Origin: Cupriavidus pauculus
GTDB taxonomy: Bacteria > Pseudomonadota > Gammaproteobacteria > Burkholderiales > Burkholderiaceae
Direction of reading: 5' to 3'
DNA: 64,000 bases
NCBI RefSeq assembly: GCF_022179805.1
Contig: NZ_BPUO01000018.1
Span: forward strand, 59,041-123,040
Every line of letters starts with the position of its first letter. Positions within the stretch are counted from its first letter, which is position 1. The translations under genes and the position numbers were made by a program. The notes beneath the pieces were generated by a model. The model saw nothing but the letters and a program-made list of their open reading frames with translations, was not told the DNA's origin and did not search any database. Below are positions 27,196 to 37,745 of this stretch, piece after piece.

Positions 27196-30100
27196 TCAGC
27201 CGATCGTCATCAGACTTGCATTGCCGCCCGCCGCCGCCGTGTTGACGGACAGCGAACGCTCGATTAACAAACGCTCCAGCGCGATATTCGGTTCACCTTG
27301 CGCCAGGCCCTGCACGCCGACGATCGGACCGGGGCGCGTGGCCACCTGTTCGCACACGGTGCGAAGCTGGTCGGAATCGCCGTGGTGCAGGACGGCATCG
27401 AACGCCAGGTCCGTGCCCAGCCAGTCGGAAACCACGCGGACGCGCGATTGTACTGCGGCCGGCAGCCGTGCCAACAGGGTCTTTGCCACCGGTGTGTCAG
27501 GCCACAACGCTTCCGCACCCACCGCCAGCACGGCGGCCAGTTGCAGCGCCAGGTCGGACTCGGCCTGCGCCAGGCACAGCACGCGGTCGCGCGGCAGCAG
27601 CGAGTACGTATTGCGCTCGCCGGTGGGACCGGGCAGCGTCACCGACATGCCCGACGCCGACGCTGCGGCAAAGCGGTCGCAGGCTGCGGCCACCTCGGGC
27701 AGCGCGCCCTTGGCCCAGTCCTTGAGCGCACCCAGTTCTGCGCTCACCGGCACGGCCGGCGCGGTGCCGCCCACATCCGACGCACGCACGGCTTGCGCCA
27801 CGGCATCTTGCGGGCAGACCGACAACAGGCGGTGCAGGTACAGCGGGCCGCCGGCCTTGGGACCGGTGCCGGACAGGCCTTCGCCGCCAAACGGCTGCAC
27901 GCCCACCACGGCCCCCACGATATTGCGGTTCACATACAGGTTGCCCACATGGGCGCGGTCTACGATATGCGCGATCGTTTCGTCGATGCGGGTGTGGATG
28001 CCCAGCGTCAGGCCGTAGCCGGTGTGGTTGATCTGGTCGATCATCGTGTCCAGCGCGGCGCGCGGGTAGCGCACCACGTGCAACACCGGCCCGAACACTT
28101 CGCGCTGCAGCTCCTCGATCGAATCAAGTTCGATCAGCGTCGGCGGCACGAACGTGCCGTTGCGGCAGGCAGCCGTCTGCGTGACGTTCGGATCGGCCTG
28201 ATACACGCGGCGGCCCTTGCCGCGCATGGCGTCGATATGGCGCACGATATTGCCGCGCGCTTCGTCGTCGATGACCGGGCCGACGTCGGTGGACAGGCGA
28301 TCCGGGTTGCCCAGCGTCAGTTCGCCCATGGCGCCCTTGAGCATTTCCAGGATGCGGTCGGCCACGTCTTCCTGCAGGCACAGCACGCGCAGTGCCGAGC
28401 AGCGCTGGCCCGCCGAGTCGAACGCCGAACTCACGACATCGCCCACCACCTGTTCGGCCAGGGCCGACGAGTCGACGATCATCGCGTTCTGCCCGCCGGT
28501 CTCGGCGATCAGCGGGATCGGACGGCCCGCGGCATCGAGGCGACCCGCCACGTTACGCTGCAGCAGGCGTGCCACTTCGGTCGATCCGGTGAACATCACG
28601 CCCTTGACGCGGGCATCACCCACCAGCGCGGCGCCCACGGTTTCGCCCCGGCCCGGCAGCAGTTGCACGGCGCCATCGGGCACGCCGGCTTCGCGCAGCA
28701 GGCGCACGGCGGCGGCGGCGATCAGCGGCGTCTGTTCGGCCGGCTTGGCCAGTACCGGATTGCCGGCGGCCAGCGCGGCGGCCACCTGGCCGGTGAAGAT
28801 CGCCAGCGGGAAGTTCCACGGGCTGATGCAGACCACCGGGCCCAGCGGACGGTGCGTGTCGTTCGAGAACGTCTCGCGCACCTGCACCGCGTAGTAGCGC
28901 AGGAAGTCCACGGCCTCGCGCACTTCGGCAATCGCATTCGAGAACGTCTTGCCGGCCTCGCGCATGATGACGCCCATGAGCGACTGCATCTGGGCTTCCA
29001 TCAGGTCGGCGGCACGCTCCAGCGCGGCGGCGCGCACCTCGGGCGGCGTGGCCTGCCAGATCGGCGCCACGTTCACGGCGGCCGTCAGTGCCGCTTCGAT
29101 TTCGGCGGGCGTGGCTTCGCTGACCTGGCCCACCACGTCGCGGTGGTCGGCCGGGTTCAGCACCGGTTCCGATTTCGCATCGTCACGCGGCACATCGGCG
29201 CCCAGCAGCGGAAGCGCGCGCGGCACGTCGCTCGTGCCGGCCAGCAGCGCCGACGACAGCGACGCCAGGCGGTGTTCGTTCGACAGGTCGATGCCCGCCG
29301 AATTGGCGCGCGACTTGCCGTACAGCGTGCGCGGCTGCGGAATGCGCGGATGCGAAAACCCCAGCGTGCCTTCGCTCTTGTGCATCTGCTCGACCACGGC
29401 CACCGGGTCGGCCACCAGTTCGTCGAGCGGAATCGAATCGTCGGCGATGCGGTTCACGAACGACGTGTTGGCGCCGTTTTCCAGCAGGCGGCGCACCAGG
29501 TAAGCCAGCAGGGTCTCGTGCGTACCCACCGGGGCATAGATGCGGCACGGGCGGCCGAACTTGCCATCGGCCTTGGTGCCCACGATCTGGTCGTACAGCG
29601 GTTCGCCCATGCCGTGCAGGCACTGGAACTCATACTGGCCGGGATAGTAGTTCTGGCCGGCGATCTGGTAGATGGCCGACAGCGTGTGGGCGTTGTGCGT
29701 GGCGAACTGCGGATAGATCGCATCGGGCACCGACAGCAGCTTGCGCGCGCACGCCACGTACGACACGTCGGTGTACACCTTGCGCGTGTAGACCGGGTAG
29801 CCTTCCAGACCGTCAACCTGGGCGCGCTTGATCTCGCTGTCCCAGTAGGCGCCCTTGACCAGGCGGATCATCAGGCGATGGCGGCTGCGGCGGGCCAGGT
29901 CGATCAGGTAGTCGATCACGAACGGGCAGCGCTTCTGGTAGCCCTGCACCACGAAGCCGATTCCGTTCCAGCCGGCCAGCTCGGGTTCGAAGCACAGACG
30001 CTCCAGCAGATCGAGCGAGATTTCCAGGCGGTCGGCTTCCTCGGCGTCGATATTGATGCCGATGTCGTACTGGCGCGCCAGCATCGTCAGCGACTTCAGG

Positions 30101-31158
30101 CGCCCGTACAGCTCGGAAATCACGCGCTCGTGCTGGGCGCGGCTGTAGCGCGGGTGCAGCGCCGACAGCTTGATCGAGATGCCGGGGCCTTCATAGATAC
30201 CGCGGCCGCGCGACGCCTGGCCAATCGCGTGGATCGCCTGCTCGTACGACGCCAGGTAGCGCTGGGCATCGGCCTCGGTCATGGCCGCTTCGCCAAGCAT
30301 GTCGTACGAATAGCGGAAGCCTTCGGCTTCGTACTTGCGCGCGTTGGCCAGTGCCTCGGAAATGGTCTCGCCGGTCACGAACTGCTCGCCCATCAGGCGC
30401 ATGGCCATGTCCACGCCCTTGCGGATCAGCGGTTCGCCGCCCTTGCCGATGATGCGCGTCAGCGCCTTCGACAGCCCGGCTTCGGTATGGGTGGCCACCA
30501 GACGGCCGGTCAGCAGCAGGCCCCACGTGGCGGCGTTGACGAACAGCGACGGGCTCTGGCCCAGGTGCGACTGCCAGTTGGCGCCGCTGATCTTGTCGCG
30601 GATCAGCGCATCGCGCGTGGCCTTATCGGGAATGCGCAGCAGCGCTTCGGCCAGGCACATCAGCGCCACGCCTTCCTGCGACGACAGCGAGAATTCCTGG
30701 ATCAGCCCCTGCACCAGCCCTTCGCGGCCGGTACCCACCTTCTGCTCGCGCAGCTTCTGCGCCAGCGCCTTGGCCATCTTGATCGCGGCATCGGCCTGGG
30801 CCTGCGGCAGGCGGGCCTGCTCCAGCAGCACCGGCACGCATTCGGTCTCGGGCCGGCGGTAGGCCGACGTGATGGCCGCGCGCAGCACCGACTGCGGCTG
30901 GATGCTTTGGGCGAACTCCAGGAACGGCTGGGGCATGACATCGGCGTGCGCGGCGTCGCCCGCATCGGCGCCATCGGCATCGCCCGGCAGCGCCGCGCCG
31001 GCCTCGTGCGGCAGATGGCCACGCTCGACCTGCTCCAGGTACGTGAAGATGGCCTGCTTGATCAGCCAGTGCGGCGTGCGGTCGATCGATTGGGCAACAC
31101 GTTTGAGGCGTTCGCGCGAAGCATCGTCGAGTTTGACGCCGAGGGTGGTGGTGGCCAT
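27196..31158 (-). CDS. putA: Trifunctional PutA: transcriptional repressor, proline dehydrogenase and P5C dehydrogenase
   Basis: 1320 residues. An N-terminal ribbon-helix-helix DNA-binding domain (about 1-48, TTLGVKLDDASRERLKRVAQ) identifies the autoregulatory long form. The proline dehydrogenase barrel follows (GAYWDSEIKRAQ, YPQFATHNAHT, EFQCLHGMGE), then P5C dehydrogenase with SPWNFPLAIFTGQ, FTGSTEVARLL, the Glu-containing ETGGQNAMIVDSSA and the catalytic Cys in FDSAGQRCSALRVL, and a C-terminal domain. It oxidises proline to glutamate at the membrane, passing electrons to quinone. Length matches E. coli PutA (1320). GTTGCA operator-like sites lie 140-200 bp upstream. Confidence 0.97.
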   Translation of the reverse strand: MATTTLGVKLDDASRERLKRVAQSIDRTPHWLIKQAIFTYLEQVERGHLPHEAGAALPGDADGADAGDAAHADVMPQPFLEFAQSIQPQSVLRAAITSAYRRPETECVPVLLEQARLPQAQADAAIKMAKALAQKLREQKVGTGREGLVQGLIQEFSLSSQEGVALMCLAEALLRIPDKATRDALIRDKISGANWQSHLGQSPSLFVNAATWGLLLTGRLVATHTEAGLSKALTRIIGKGGEPLIRKGVDMAMRLMGEQFVTGETISEALANARKYEAEGFRYSYDMLGEAAMTEADAQRYLASYEQAIHAIGQASRGRGIYEGPGISIKLSALHPRYSRAQHERVISELYGRLKSLTMLARQYDIGINIDAEEADRLEISLDLLERLCFEPELAGWNGIGFVVQGYQKRCPFVIDYLIDLARRSRHRLMIRLVKGAYWDSEIKRAQVDGLEGYPVYTRKVYTDVSYVACARKLLSVPDAIYPQFATHNAHTLSAIYQIAGQNYYPGQYEFQCLHGMGEPLYDQIVGTKADGKFGRPCRIYAPVGTHETLLAYLVRRLLENGANTSFVNRIADDSIPLDELVADPVAVVEQMHKSEGTLGFSHPRIPQPRTLYGKSRANSAGIDLSNEHRLASLSSALLAGTSDVPRALPLLGADVPRDDAKSEPVLNPADHRDVVGQVSEATPAEIEAALTAAVNVAPIWQATPPEVRAAALERAADLMEAQMQSLMGVIMREAGKTFSNAIAEVREAVDFLRYYAVQVRETFSNDTHRPLGPVVCISPWNFPLAIFTGQVAAALAAGNPVLAKPAEQTPLIAAAAVRLLREAGVPDGAVQLLPGRGETVGAALVGDARVKGVMFTGSTEVARLLQRNVAGRLDAAGRPIPLIAETGGQNAMIVDSSALAEQVVGDVVSSAFDSAGQRCSALRVLCLQEDVADRILEMLKGAMGELTLGNPDRLSTDVGPVIDDEARGNIVRHIDAMRGKGRRVYQADPNVTQTAACRNGTFVPPTLIELDSIEELQREVFGPVLHVVRYPRAALDTMIDQINHTGYGLTLGIHTRIDETIAHIVDRAHVGNLYVNRNIVGAVVGVQPFGGEGLSGTGPKAGGPLYLHRLLSVCPQDAVAQAVRASDVGGTAPAVPVSAELGALKDWAKGALPEVAAACDRFAAASASGMSVTLPGPTGERNTYSLLPRDRVLCLAQAESDLALQLAAVLAVGAEALWPDTPVAKTLLARLPAAVQSRVRVVSDWLGTDLAFDAVLHHGDSDQLRTVCEQVATRPGPIVGVQGLAQGEPNIALERLLIERSLSVNTAAAGGNASLMTIG

Positions 31159-31294
31159 GCGGAAAGTTCTCCAGCGGATCTTGAGTAAGACGGTGGGCAG
31201 CCAGGCTCGAAACGCACGTACTCATATGAACGCACCAATGGACGCACATACGGGCCAGACTACCGGATTGGCGCGATCTTACTCTCGGAGATTT

Positions 31295-31358
31295 ACTAGG
31301 TGCAACCTAGTACAACCCCTTGGTTGCGCTGAGGGTTGTCGGGTTGCACTGACGCAAC
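31295..31358. promoter_or_regulatory. Candidate PutA operator cluster (GTTGCA motifs)
   Basis: Perfect GTTGCA (the RHH-PutA operator core known from E. coli) occurs at 31343-31348 on plus and 31301-31306 on minus (TGCAAC). One-mismatch copies GTTGCG lie at 31323-31328 (plus) and 31353-31358 (minus). The first site is embedded in a perfect palindrome ACTAGGT-GCA-ACCTAGT (31295-31311). The cluster sits between putA and priA, 140-200 bp upstream of the putA start. Confidence 0.6.
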
Positions 31359-31383
31359 ATTTTTCCTGTGTGGCGGATGGCGC

Positions 31384-33720
<2,337 letters not shown>

Positions 33721-34221
33721 GCACCGCCCCTTGCATGGTGCAACTGGAATGCGCCGGCATTGTGCATGCGCGATCGGCCAGCAATGGAGAGAGAAGTCTG
33801 TGTGCGGCGCAACATCAACTTAAAGTAAAACTTCAAATGTGACCCTAAGTCGATGATCCACGGATGGTTTTGCCAACCTGTCGCCGGACCTGTGGATAAC
33901 TTTGTTGAAAAGTCGCGTCAACGACCCGCCAAGGCGCTTGACACAAGGCTTTCATCGCCCTTGCACCTGCATTTGAAGAACATTCAAAGCCTTATGAATC
34001 AAGGACTTGCAAACACCCCCCAACTGAGTTAGGGAGTAACCCGCTCGTGCAGTGCCGCAAACCTATCGGTGTGCATAAGTCAAGCCTTGACAGCAACTCC
34101 CCAGCACCTTTTTGGCGAAATGTCGCGAAATAGTTTACTTGACAGGAAGCGCGTAGCGCCTCCTGCGACACTGGACGCCGAATACCCATCACATCGTTGC
34201 GGCGCGGGGGAATCCTGAATA
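33721..34221. other. Intergenic region between priA and hemE
   Basis: 501 bp with no supportable coding frame and lower GC than its flanks. It holds the priA promoter (minus strand) and the 3' flank of hemE. Seen here are a perfect DnaA box (33891-33899), the inverted repeat TTTGAA-GAACA-TTCAAA (33972-33988) and GTCAAG-C-CTTGAC (34079-34091). No clear intrinsic terminator for hemE was found. Confidence 0.6.
33891..33899. promoter_or_regulatory. DnaA-box match upstream of priA
   Basis: TGTGGATAA is a perfect consensus DnaA box (TTATCCACA on the other strand), 171 bp upstream of the priA start. A second perfect copy lies inside priA at 32083-32091, next to a one-mismatch copy at 32072-32080. 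Binding is not proven. Confidence 0.4.
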
Positions 34222-35325
34222 TCAGGCCGCGGGTGCAACCGGGGCGCTGCGCAGCTTGCGGCTATAGGTGTGCACTTCGTCGACCAGAACCGACACGGCT
34301 TCGGGCGGCGTGAACTGCGAAATGCCATGGCCCAGGTTGAACACGTGGCCGTCGGCACCGCCGCCTGCTGCATAACTATCCAACACCTGACGCACCTGTG
34401 CGCGAATCGCCGCTTCGGGTGCAAACAACACCGTCGGGTCGATATTGCCCTGGAGCGCGACCTTGCCTTCCGTGCGGCGGCGCGCCTGGGTCAGGTTGAC
34501 GGTCCAGTCCAGACCGATGGCGTCCGGCTCGATGGCGGCAATCTGTTCCAGCCAGATACCGCCGCCCTTGGTGAACACGATGACCGGAATCTGCTGACCG
34601 TTGTGCTCGCGCTTCAGGCCCTGCAGCACGCGGCGCATGTAGGCCAGCGAGAACGTCTGGTACATGCCGTCGGCCAGCGCGCCGCCCCAGGTGTCGAACA
34701 CCATCACGGCCTGGGCGCCGGCTTCGATCTGGGCGTTCAGGTACGCGGAGACCGCCTGCGCGTTGATCTCCAGGATGCGATGCATCAGGTCCGGGCGACC
34801 GTACATCATGGCCTTCACGGTGCGGAAGTCGTCCGAACCACCGCCTTCAACCATGTAGCAGGCCAGCGTCCACGGGCTGCCCGAGAAGCCGATCAGCGGA
34901 ACACGCTGGGCGCCGTCCTGTACCAGCGCGCGGCGGATCTCGCTCACCGCGTCGAACACGTATTGCAGCGACGCCATGTCCGGCACGGCCAACTTTGCCA
35001 CATCGGCTTCCGTACGCAGCGGGTGAGCAAAACGCGGACCTTCGCCCTGGGCGAACGACAGGCCAAGGCCCATCGCGTCGGGCACGGTCAGGATGTCGGA
35101 GAACAGGATGGCCGCATCGAGCGGATACCGGTCCAGCGGCTGCAGCGTCACTTCCGTGGCGTACGCCGGATTCTTTGCCAGGCCCAGGAAGCTGCCGGCG
35201 CGAGCGCGCGTGGCGTTGTACTCGGGCAGGTAACGGCCCGCCTGGCGCATCAGCCACAGCGGCGTGTGTTCGGTGGGTTGCCGGCGCAGCGCGCGCAGGA
35301 AGGTGTCGTTCTGCAGTACGGTCAT
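34222..35325 (-). CDS. hemE: Uroporphyrinogen decarboxylase
   Basis: 367 residues; converts uroporphyrinogen III to coproporphyrinogen III, the substrate of HemN. Family signatures are PLWLMRQAGRYLPEY near the N-terminus, ILFSDILTVPDAMGL, GFSGSPWTLACYM and FDTWGGAL, with the C-terminal NLGHGISQFTPPE. Of two ATGs (35331, 35325) the second has GAGG at ideal spacing (6 nt), so it is preferred. It is monocistronic in appearance, with the HSL-type hydrolase upstream on the same strand (99 bp). Confidence 0.97.
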   Translation of the reverse strand: MTVLQNDTFLRALRRQPTEHTPLWLMRQAGRYLPEYNATRARAGSFLGLAKNPAYATEVTLQPLDRYPLDAAILFSDILTVPDAMGLGLSFAQGEGPRFAHPLRTEADVAKLAVPDMASLQYVFDAVSEIRRALVQDGAQRVPLIGFSGSPWTLACYMVEGGGSDDFRTVKAMMYGRPDLMHRILEINAQAVSAYLNAQIEAGAQAVMVFDTWGGALADGMYQTFSLAYMRRVLQGLKREHNGQQIPVIVFTKGGGIWLEQIAAIEPDAIGLDWTVNLTQARRRTEGKVALQGNIDPTVLFAPEAAIRAQVRQVLDSYAAGGGADGHVFNLGHGISQFTPPEAVSVLVDEVHTYSRKLRSAPVAPAA

Positions 35326-35424
35326 GGTCATCCTCGTGAGACCGCCATTCTACGGGAACGCCGCGATGCGCAGCCGCACGCGCCGGTGATGGAAGTCATA
35401 TACCCGTGGGCTTGGCGCGCCGTG

Positions 35425-36381
35425 TCAGATGTCGTCGAAACTGGCCACGAACGCCTGCGCCGCGCGACGCATCCATTCGCGGGCGCGCGGGGCCTCGGGC
35501 TGCAGCCGGGCAAAGCCGTGCGTCATGCCGCTGGCTTCGATCGTGATCACAGGAGCATCATGGCGCACCAGGAAGTCGGCGTAGGCCAGCCCGTCGTCGC
35601 GCAGCACATCGTTCGCCGCCACCATCACCACGCTGCTCGGAGGCAATTGCGCCGGGGGCGTGGCCATCAGGTGAATGCGCGGATCCACGTGCGCCGCGCC
35701 TTGCGCCAGGCCTTCGGCGCCAATGTACTGGGTCCAGAACCACGCCATTTCATCGCGCGTCAGCCCGGGACCATCGGCAAAGGCGCGATAGCTCTCGGTG
35801 GTCAGCACCGGCGCCGCCACCGGGTAGATCAGCAATTGGGCGTTGACTACGTGCCGGCCCGCTGCATCGTTGAGTTCACGCGCCGCGACGGCGGCGAGAT
35901 GGCCGCCCGCACTGTCTCCGGCCACGGCCAGGAAGTTCGCTGCCAGCCCCAGCCGTACGCGGGCATCTGCAAGCCACTGCACTGCCGCGATAGCATCGTT
36001 GCAAGGCGTCGGGAACGGTTGTTCGGGGGCCAGGCGATAGTCGACACTGGCGACTGCGCAGCCGGTATCCGCCGCGAGCAGTGCCGCCACGGTGTGATGC
36101 GTGGTCGGCGAACCCACCACCCAGCCGCCACCGTGGAAGTAGACGATCAACCTTGGTTCGTCGACATCGGCCGGGCGGAACAGCCGCGCCGCAATCGTCG
36201 CGCCATCCACCGGGATCTCGATGTCCGAAATCGTCATGCCATCGGGATCGGGCAATTGTGACCGAGCCGCTACGTCCTCAAACCGCGAACGGCGATCGAC
36301 GGCACTCTGCGCGACAGGTTGGCCGGCATAGAGGTCCGCCATCTGGCGGTAATAAGCTTGGAGTTGGGGGTCGATGGCCAT
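35425..36381 (-). CDS. Alpha/beta hydrolase of the hormone-sensitive-lipase (HSL) family
   Basis: 318 residues. The oxyanion-hole motif is FHGGGWVVGS, the nucleophile elbow VAGDSAGGHLAA, and the catalytic Asp and His are likely in VAANDVLRDDG and ASGMTHGFARL. This is a cytoplasmic esterase/lipase family acting on short acyl or acetyl esters; the substrate is unknown. The start is the ATG at 36381 (MAIDPQLQAYYRQM). The strand is the same as hemE, but no functional tie is evident. Confidence 0.9.
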   Translation of the reverse strand: MAIDPQLQAYYRQMADLYAGQPVAQSAVDRRSRFEDVAARSQLPDPDGMTISDIEIPVDGATIAARLFRPADVDEPRLIVYFHGGGWVVGSPTTHHTVAALLAADTGCAVASVDYRLAPEQPFPTPCNDAIAAVQWLADARVRLGLAANFLAVAGDSAGGHLAAVAARELNDAAGRHVVNAQLLIYPVAAPVLTTESYRAFADGPGLTRDEMAWFWTQYIGAEGLAQGAAHVDPRIHLMATPPAQLPPSSVVMVAANDVLRDDGLAYADFLVRHDAPVITIEASGMTHGFARLQPEAPRAREWMRRAAQAFVASFDDI

Positions 36382-37054
36382 GGCGGACTGTGCGTCGATT
36401 CGAACGTCCGCCAGTGTAGCGGTTACAACGCCGGGCTCGGGAGGGGCGTCGTCATCAAAAATGTGCCGCCCGAACCGTTTCCAATCGTAACGCTGAATGC
36501 GCTAGCGAACACAATTTTGCGGGACCCGATTTCTATATCCCACGAAGGTGGGGAAAGTCTTAAGCGTTGGCGGAAAAAACGTAATGCATTCAGTACGCTA
36601 CGGCGCCAATGTCTTTACATTCCCGGCTAGGCAAACTGCGATTCGCTGCTGTGAAAACGCTTTCAAAAACGAATAAAAGTGTCTAAAACGCCGAATTCTT
36701 AGCTGCCGGGCTTTCATCTTCTTTCAAATCGATACATTTTGTTACTGCCATGCCAAGACCTTTCCCCCACAATGCATTGACAGACCAGCGCTTGGTGTGA
36801 GGCACCCCCGCCGCTAAAGCCTTGAATAATAAGGGGTGTAGAAGAAAGCCTGAGCAGTAACCCGATTTATCCGGACCAGCCGAACGAAGTCGACTGATCC
36901 GGACACCAGGAAGACCCGGCAGCGCGCGGCTTGAGTTTCGAAGATTGAAGACTCGCCGATGATGCGGACGAAAACGTTCCGCTGCGCATGTAAGTGACAT
37001 CCTGGACCGAACCCGTTCCTTCGAATTGACCCCTCGAAGGGATTTTCCCGTCCG

Positions 37055-37088
37055 CGCGGAGCCTCCCCGGCCCGCGCGCTTTTTTTTG
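37055..37088 (+). terminator. Plus-strand terminator-like hairpin without an assigned gene
   Basis: GCGCGG(A)GCC pairs with GGCCCGCGC around a short loop and is followed by GC and a run of eight T. No annotated plus-strand gene lies upstream within several kb, so it suggests an unrecognised plus-strand transcript. Confidence 0.5.
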
Positions 37089-37120
37089 TGGTCCAGGCAG
37101 AGAAATATAGCGTCCGGTAG

Positions 37121-37152
37121 AAAAAAAGGCAGCCAGTTGGCTGCCTTTTTCA
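37121..37152 (-). terminator. Intrinsic terminator of the ATP synthase operon
   Basis: GGCAGCCA-GT-TGGCTGCC (37128-37145) is flanked by A7 and T5. On the minus strand the stem is followed by seven T, 50 bp past the atpC stop. It can act in both directions. Confidence 0.93.
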
Positions 37153-37199
37153 TTTGCCGCGCTCCAAAAAAACAACAGCGCGGCTGCTCCAGGTAATGC

Positions 37200-37616
37200 T
37201 TACTTCTTACGACGCAGGCGGGCGATTGCAGCCAGTTGCGCGGCGGCCACGGCCAGCTCGCTTTGGGCGCGAGCCAGATCCAGGTCGCTGCTCTGGTTCT
37301 GCATCAGTTCCTCGGCCGCACGCTTGGCTTCTTGAGCCTTGGCCTCGTCCAGGTCGGTGCCGCGAATCGCGGTATCGGCCAGAACGGTCACGTGCTGCGG
37401 CTGGACTTCGAGAATGCCGCCGGCAACGAAGACAAACTCCTCGCTACCGTCTTCCTTCTCGATACGCACCGCGCCCGGCTGGATGCGGGTGATCAGCGGC
37501 GTGTGGCCCGGCAGGATACCCAGCTCACCCGTCTCGCCCGGCAGCGCCACGAACTTCGCCTGACCGGAGAAGATCGACGATTCCGCGCTGACGACGTCTA
37601 CAAGAATGGTTGCCAT
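37200..37616 (-). CDS. atpC: ATP synthase F1 epsilon subunit
   Basis: 138 residues. The N-terminal beta-sandwich contains SAESSIFSGQAKFVALPGETGELGILPGHTPLIT and FVAGGILEVQPQHVTVLADTA; the C-terminal helical pair is rich in Ala, Gln and Arg. It couples rotor to F1 and can inhibit ATP hydrolysis. Last gene of the atp operon, followed by the terminator. Confidence 0.97.
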   Translation of the reverse strand: MATILVDVVSAESSIFSGQAKFVALPGETGELGILPGHTPLITRIQPGAVRIEKEDGSEEFVFVAGGILEVQPQHVTVLADTAIRGTDLDEAKAQEAKRAAEELMQNQSSDLDLARAQSELAVAAAQLAAIARLRRKK

Positions 37617-37745
37617 ATAAGATCCTTTCTCCAGAAAGCGTTTGCTTCCCGAAAATCAGGAAGCATGGTCCTCGCCTTCGCGCCGCATGCGGCACCCGGC
37701 CTGGGGCCGGACCGCAATGCCGCGCACGAAGGCGGAAGACGCCGC

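Larger units (their letters stand above)
36382..37199. other. Long non-coding gap with terminator-like structures between the hydrolase and atpC
   Basis: 818 bp without a credible gene: frames are short, lack Shine-Dalgarno sites and have unlikely composition. GC is visibly lower than in the flanks from about 36420 to 36900. Structure is present: the imperfect hairpin CCGGACCAG...CTGATCCGG (about 36872-36904), a plus-strand terminator-like hairpin with eight T (37055-37088) and the atp terminator (37121-37152). A plus-strand small RNA ending at 37088 is possible but no good promoter was found. Confidence 0.5.

Noticed and set aside
27298..31188. Long plus-strand open frame opposite putA
   Set aside because: Antisense shadow of a well-supported 1320-residue gene; low-complexity Arg/His/Gln composition and no ribosome site.
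36777..36830. TTGACA and AATAAT as promoter of a small RNA
   Set aside because: The two elements are about 42 bp apart, and neither has an acceptable partner at 16-18 bp.
36683..37175. Minus-strand open frames in the gap before atpC
   Set aside because: No Shine-Dalgarno, unlikely composition, overlap with terminator hairpins, and no family resemblance.
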